From Herbiconiux ginsengi (GTDB lineage Bacteria; Actinomycetota; Actinomycetes; Actinomycetales; Microbacteriaceae): a DNA stretch of 64,000 nt. The DNA is taken from positions 716,960-780,959 of the forward strand of contig NZ_FNPZ01000001.1 of the NCBI RefSeq assembly GCF_900107435.1, in the 5' to 3' direction. Position numbers and translations under genes: made by a program. Below are positions 61,184-64,000 of this stretch, in pieces (positions within the stretch are counted from its first letter, which is position 1; each line of letters starts with the position of its first letter). The notes under the pieces were generated by a model. That model did not search any database, was not told the origin of the DNA, and saw only the letters and a list, made by a program, of their open reading frames with translations.

Positions 61184-62265
61184 CCGAAGTGCGGGAAGGC
61201 ATCCGCTGTGCCCGCGTGCGTGAGGTGACCGTCGACGGTCGAGACGGCGGGTGCGAGTGCCGCGTTACGTGCCACTGCGTCGCGCCAGCCGCGATCGGCG
61301 AGCTGCACCACGTAGGGCAGGGTCGCGTTCGTGAGCGCGTAGGTCGAGGTCGACGAGACCGATCCGGGCATGTTCGCCACGCAGTAGAAGATCGAGTTCT
61401 CGACACGGTAGGTGGGCTCGTCGTGCGTGGTGGGGCGGGAGTCCTCGAAGCAGCCGCCCTGATCGATCGCGATGTCGACGAGCACCGAGCCCGGCTTCAT
61501 CCGGCTCACCAGCTCGTGCGACACCAGCTTCGGAGCCTTCGCCCCCGGCACCAGCACGGCGCCGATCACGAGGTCGGCCTCCAGCACGCTGCGCTCGATC
61601 TCGTAGGCGTTGGAGACCACGGTCTTCGCGCGGCCGCCGAACACCTCGTCGATGTGGCGCAGCCGCGGGATGGAGAGGTCGAGCACCGTGACGTCGGCTC
61701 CCGCCGCGAGCGCCTGGGCCAGCGCGTTCTCGCCCGCCATGCCGGCGCCGATGATGGTGACCTTGGCCGGGCGCACCCCGGGAACCCCGCCGAGCAGCAC
61801 ACCACGGCCGCCCTGCGAGCCCATCAGGTGGTAGCTCCCGACCATCACGCTCAGCCGTCCGGCGACCTCGCTCATGGGGGCGAGCAGCGGCAGTGACCCG
61901 TCGGCCAGCTGCACGGTCTCATAGGCGATGGAGGTGGCCTTCGATTCGAGCAGTGCGTTCACGAGCGGCTCGGCCGCGGCGAGGTGGAGGTAGGTGAAGA
62001 TCAGCTGGCCTTCGCGCATCCGGCTGTATTCCGGGGCGATCGGCTCCTTGACCTTCACGATCATCTCCGCGGTCCACACGGTGTCGAGGTCGACGACGGA
62101 TGCGCCGGCCGCTTCGTACTCCGCGTCGGCGATCGCGGCGCCGAGGCCCGCGCCCTCCTGCACCATCACACGGTGACCGTGCTTGACGAGTTCGAAGACC
62201 CCCGACGGCGTCATCGCCACACGGAACTCGTTGTTCTTGATCTCTTTCGGAACACCGATGATCAC
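61144..62265 (-). CDS. ald: Alanine dehydrogenase
   Basis: 373 aa. It interconverts L-alanine and pyruvate plus ammonia with NAD+. Signatures are MIIGVPKEIKNNEFRVAMTPSG (start only quoted as GVPKEIKNNEFRVAMTP), substrate Lys in VKVKEP, YLHLAAAEPL with the catalytic His, and the NAD site IIGAGMAGENALAQALAAGA. The length and ends are normal. Divergent from an Lrp/AsnC gene with two palindromes between, so alanine-responsive control is expected. Confidence 0.96.
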   Translation of the reverse strand: MIIGVPKEIKNNEFRVAMTPSGVFELVKHGHRVMVQEGAGLGAAIADAEYEAAGASVVDLDTVWTAEMIVKVKEPIAPEYSRMREGQLIFTYLHLAAAEPLVNALLESKATSIAYETVQLADGSLPLLAPMSEVAGRLSVMVGSYHLMGSQGGRGVLLGGVPGVRPAKVTIIGAGMAGENALAQALAAGADVTVLDLSIPRLRHIDEVFGGRAKTVVSNAYEIERSVLEADLVIGAVLVPGAKAPKLVSHELVSRMKPGSVLVDIAIDQGGCFEDSRPTTHDEPTYRVENSIFYCVANMPGSVSSTSTYALTNATLPYVVQLADRGWRDAVARNAALAPAVSTVDGHLTHAGTADAFPHFGYTPLVELVELPA

Positions 62266-62349
62266 GGTCGTTCTCCTTCTCCACGCGGGACGGCTTCTTC
62301 GCTTTCTGCATCGAAATTATCGAACCGATTTGTATGGTTGTCACTATCT

Positions 62350-62386
62350 CCGAATATAATTCGGTGCGCGGGAAATATTGCCCGCG
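62350..62386. promoter_or_regulatory. Two palindromes in the ald-lrp divergent promoter
   Basis: CCGAAT-ATA-ATTCGG (62350-62364) is a perfect 15-bp palindrome. CGCGGG (62367-62372) and CCCGCG (62381-62386) flank AAATATTG, giving a 20-bp palindrome with one mismatch. Lrp-type proteins favour such sites with A+T-rich centres. Both lie just upstream of the regulator start. Confidence 0.7.
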
Positions 62387-62407
62387 TGAGTTCGGAAGAG
62401 GAAGCGG

Positions 62408-62929
62408 ATGGCCACCATCGACGAAATCGACGAGCGCATCGTCTGGGAACTCTGCCGCGAGGCCCGGCTTCCGAACAAGGAGCTCGCCGAGCGCGTGGGC
62501 ATCGCGCCCTCCACCTGTCTCGTGCGCGTGCGGGCCCTGCAGCAGAGCGGCGTGCTGCGTTCCTTCCACGCCCAGCCCGACTGGGCCTCCCTCGGACTGC
62601 CGATCGAGGCGATCGTGGCCGTGCGGCTCAAAGCCCAGGCCCGGGCCCAGATCAAGACCTACGCCCAGCGCGTCATCACGCTGCCGAACGTGCTGAACGT
62701 ATTCTTCCTCGGCGGCGCCGACGACTTCCTCATCCACGTGGCCTGCACCTCCACCGGGCAGCTCCGTGACTTCGTGGCGACCGAGCTCAGCATGGACAAC
62801 TCGGTCGCGTCGACGCAGACCAACATCGTCTTCGACCACCTGATCGGCGTCGAGCACATGCAGGAGGGGTCGAGCTGGAGCCAGGTGCGCGAAGCCGTCG
62901 CCGCTCCGCCGGCCCGCGCGCTGCCCTGA
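62408..62929 (+). CDS. Lrp/AsnC family regulator
   Basis: 173 aa. The HTH reads LPNKELAERVGIAPSTCLVRVRALQQSGVL; the RAM ligand domain has VLNVFFLGGADDFLIHVAC, typical of amino-acid-sensing members. The pairing with ald is common in actinobacteria (AldR-like), where it activates ald in response to alanine. ATG 62408, with GAGGAAG upstream. Gluconokinase follows 20 bases later but is unrelated in function. Confidence 0.93.
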   Translation: MATIDEIDERIVWELCREARLPNKELAERVGIAPSTCLVRVRALQQSGVLRSFHAQPDWASLGLPIEAIVAVRLKAQARAQIKTYAQRVITLPNVLNVFFLGGADDFLIHVACTSTGQLRDFVATELSMDNSVASTQTNIVFDHLIGVEHMQEGSSWSQVREAVAAPPARALP

Positions 62930-62949
62930 GCACGCCCTAGGCTCGACGG

Positions 62950-63477
62950 GTGAGTACGGATGCGTCGCCCCACCCTTTCCGCGTCGTCGTGATGGGAGTC
63001 TCGGGTTCGGGCAAGTCACTGATCGGATCGGGTCTCGCGGCTCGGCACGGGTGGGTGTTCGTCGACGGCGACGACCTGCATCCGGAGGCCAACGTTGCGA
63101 AGATGGCCGCCGGCATCCCGCTCACCGACGCCGACCGGTGGCCCTGGCTCGATGCCGTGGCCGCGACCCTGGCGGGGTCGCCCGGAGGCATCGTGGTCGC
63201 CTGCTCGGCGCTCCGCCGCGTCTATCGCGACCGCATCCGGGCCGCCGCTCCCGACGCCGTCTTCGTGGAGCTCGCCGGCTCGCGGGAGCTGCTCTGGGAG
63301 CGGATGACCGCGCGCCCCGGCCATTTCATGCCCGCGTCGCTGCTCGACTCCCAACTCGCGACCCTCGAGCCGCTCGCCCCCGACGAAGCGGGCGTCATCG
63401 TGAGCATCGACGGACCGCCGGCGGAGGTGCTGGCTCGTGTCGACGCCGCCGTGACTCCCCGCCCGCCCGTCATCTGA
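62950..63477 (+). CDS. gntK: Gluconokinase
   Basis: 175 aa from GTG 62950. Phosphorylates D-gluconate to 6-phosphogluconate, feeding the pentose phosphate or Entner-Doudoroff route. The P-loop is MGVSGSGKSLIG (Lys22), followed by FVDGDDLHPEANVAKMAAGIPLTD (quoted GDDLHPEANVAKMAAG), the gluconate-binding motif, and the lid region ARPGHFMPASLLDSQLATLEPL. Normal length. No gluconate permease is adjacent. Confidence 0.94.
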   Translation: MSTDASPHPFRVVVMGVSGSGKSLIGSGLAARHGWVFVDGDDLHPEANVAKMAAGIPLTDADRWPWLDAVAATLAGSPGGIVVACSALRRVYRDRIRAAAPDAVFVELAGSRELLWERMTARPGHFMPASLLDSQLATLEPLAPDEAGVIVSIDGPPAEVLARVDAAVTPRPPVI

Positions 63478-63532
63478 CCGCCGGCCCCTTCGCTCCTGCT
63501 CGGTCGCGTGGGAAGCGCGAGGGCAGTGAGGG

Positions 63533-64000
63533 TCAGACCCAGAAGCCGCGATGCACCTCGGTGGCCTCCGCGAGGGCGACGGGGCCCACCACCTCGACGT
63601 CGCGGCCGCCGTGGGCGAACACCTCGCGGCAAGGCAGCGCCATCGTGGGCACGCCCTCCTGGGCGGCCACGAGTTCGCGCAGCTCCGACTCCGAGAGGGC
63701 GAACACGACGCGCGGGATGCCGGCCCAGTAGATCGCTCCGCTGCACATCGCGCACGGCTCGGTGCTCGTGTAGAGGGTGCTGCCGGCGAGCTCGGCCATC
63801 TCGAGGCGCTGCCCGGAGTCGCGCACGAGGTTCGTCTCGGCGTGCCCGATGGGGTCGTGGCCGGTGTTGACCGTGTTCATCGCCTCGATGACAACGCCGT
63901 CGGCTGTCACGAGCAGGGCGCCGAACGGATGGTCGCCGCGGTCACGGGCGGCCTGAGCGAGCGCCACGGCCCGCTCGAGGTGCGCACGATCGCCCGAGTC
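63533..64000 (-). CDS. Nucleoside/guanine deaminase family protein (5' end outside window)
   Basis: About 155 codons are visible; translation upstream of the GTG at 63967 continues to the window edge, so the start is missing. Zinc ligands are HAE in IGHAETNLVRD and PCAMC in STEPCAMCSGAIYW, the cytidine-deaminase-like signature. The group includes guanine deaminase and tRNA-specific adenosine deaminase; the body reads like the guanine deaminase/nucleoside deaminase branch (DHPFGALLV). It converges on gntK. Confidence 0.87.
   Translation of the reverse strand, partial: DSGDRAHLERAVALAQAARDRGDHPFGALLVTADGVVIEAMNTVNTGHDPIGHAETNLVRDSGQRLEMAELAGSTLYTSTEPCAMCSGAIYWAGIPRVVFALSESELRELVAAQEGVPTMALPCREVFAHGGRDVEVVGPVALAEATEVHRGFWV

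Overview
This is 64 kb of a high-GC actinobacterial chromosome, most likely from the family Microbacteriaceae. The evidence is strong G/C preference at third codon positions, frequent GTG and TTG starts, many 4-base ATGA stop/start overlaps, lipoproteins with actinobacterial-style lipoboxes, and a chromosomal repertoire (cysK-cysE, ald with an Lrp regulator, gluconokinase, tRNA-Arg) set among large plant-glycan catabolic loci. I see no prophage, insertion sequence, CRISPR array, integrase or replication origin. No stretch longer than 300 bases lacks a gene.

1-3.8 kb: a three-gene operon for flavin-based transmembrane electron transfer (flavinylated FMN-binding lipoprotein, ApbE flavin transferase, and a membrane RnfD/NqrB-like protein fused to a ferredoxin-NADP-reductase domain, cut by the window start), followed upstream by a TRIC-type cation channel. 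3.9-10.0 kb: a first sugar cassette with a GH2 glycosidase, a Gfo/Idh/MocA dehydrogenase and a GPH-type sugar symporter, divergent from a LacI repressor with a perfect operator between them. 10.1-28.2 kb: a long minus-strand glycan locus. In transcription order it holds a UPF0303 protein and a PD40 beta-propeller protein; an oligopeptide-type ABC importer (lipoprotein, permease, permease-ATPase fusion, ATPase); GH3, GH43, GH78 and a GH140-like (DUF4038/DUF5605) hydrolase; then an SDR dehydrogenase, a type B carboxylesterase and a VOC protein. None of the hydrolases has a signal peptide, so oligosaccharides or plant glycosides are probably imported whole and dismantled in the cytoplasm. 28.3-33.8 kb: a second Gfo/Idh gene, three related TetR regulators and a second GH2, a paralogue of the first.

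33.9-43.5 kb is mixed metabolism: a FAD/Rieske oxidoreductase, small acidic and membrane proteins, an acetyltransferase, a frameshifted SDR gene divergent from its TetR regulator with two tandem operators, cysK-cysE, a YbaK-type deacylase, and an FMN reductase whose start is preceded by a large nested RNA hairpin. 43.5-53.5 kb carries a DUF4190-like protein, aldose 1-epimerase, two MFS transporters, a TMEM175-type channel, an FCD-type GntR regulator with a palindromic operator, alpha/beta hydrolases, a SEC-C protein and several small proteins. 53.5-64 kb carries tRNA-Arg(ACG), a SNF2 ATPase that lacks the usual N-terminal SWIM finger, an ECF-like sigma factor, a coupled FMN reductase/flavin reductase pair, a membrane-anchored HEXXH protein of unknown family, the ald/lrp divergent pair, gluconokinase and a truncated deaminase.

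The main theme is catabolism of complex plant glycosides: two transport routes (symporter and ABC importer), at least six cytoplasmic glycosidases of five families, two sugar dehydrogenases, an SDR and an esterase, under LacI and several TetR regulators. The substrate cannot be fixed from sequence; the rhamnosidase, arabinosidase/xylosidase and apiosidase-like combination fits pectic side chains or decorated plant secondary glycosides.
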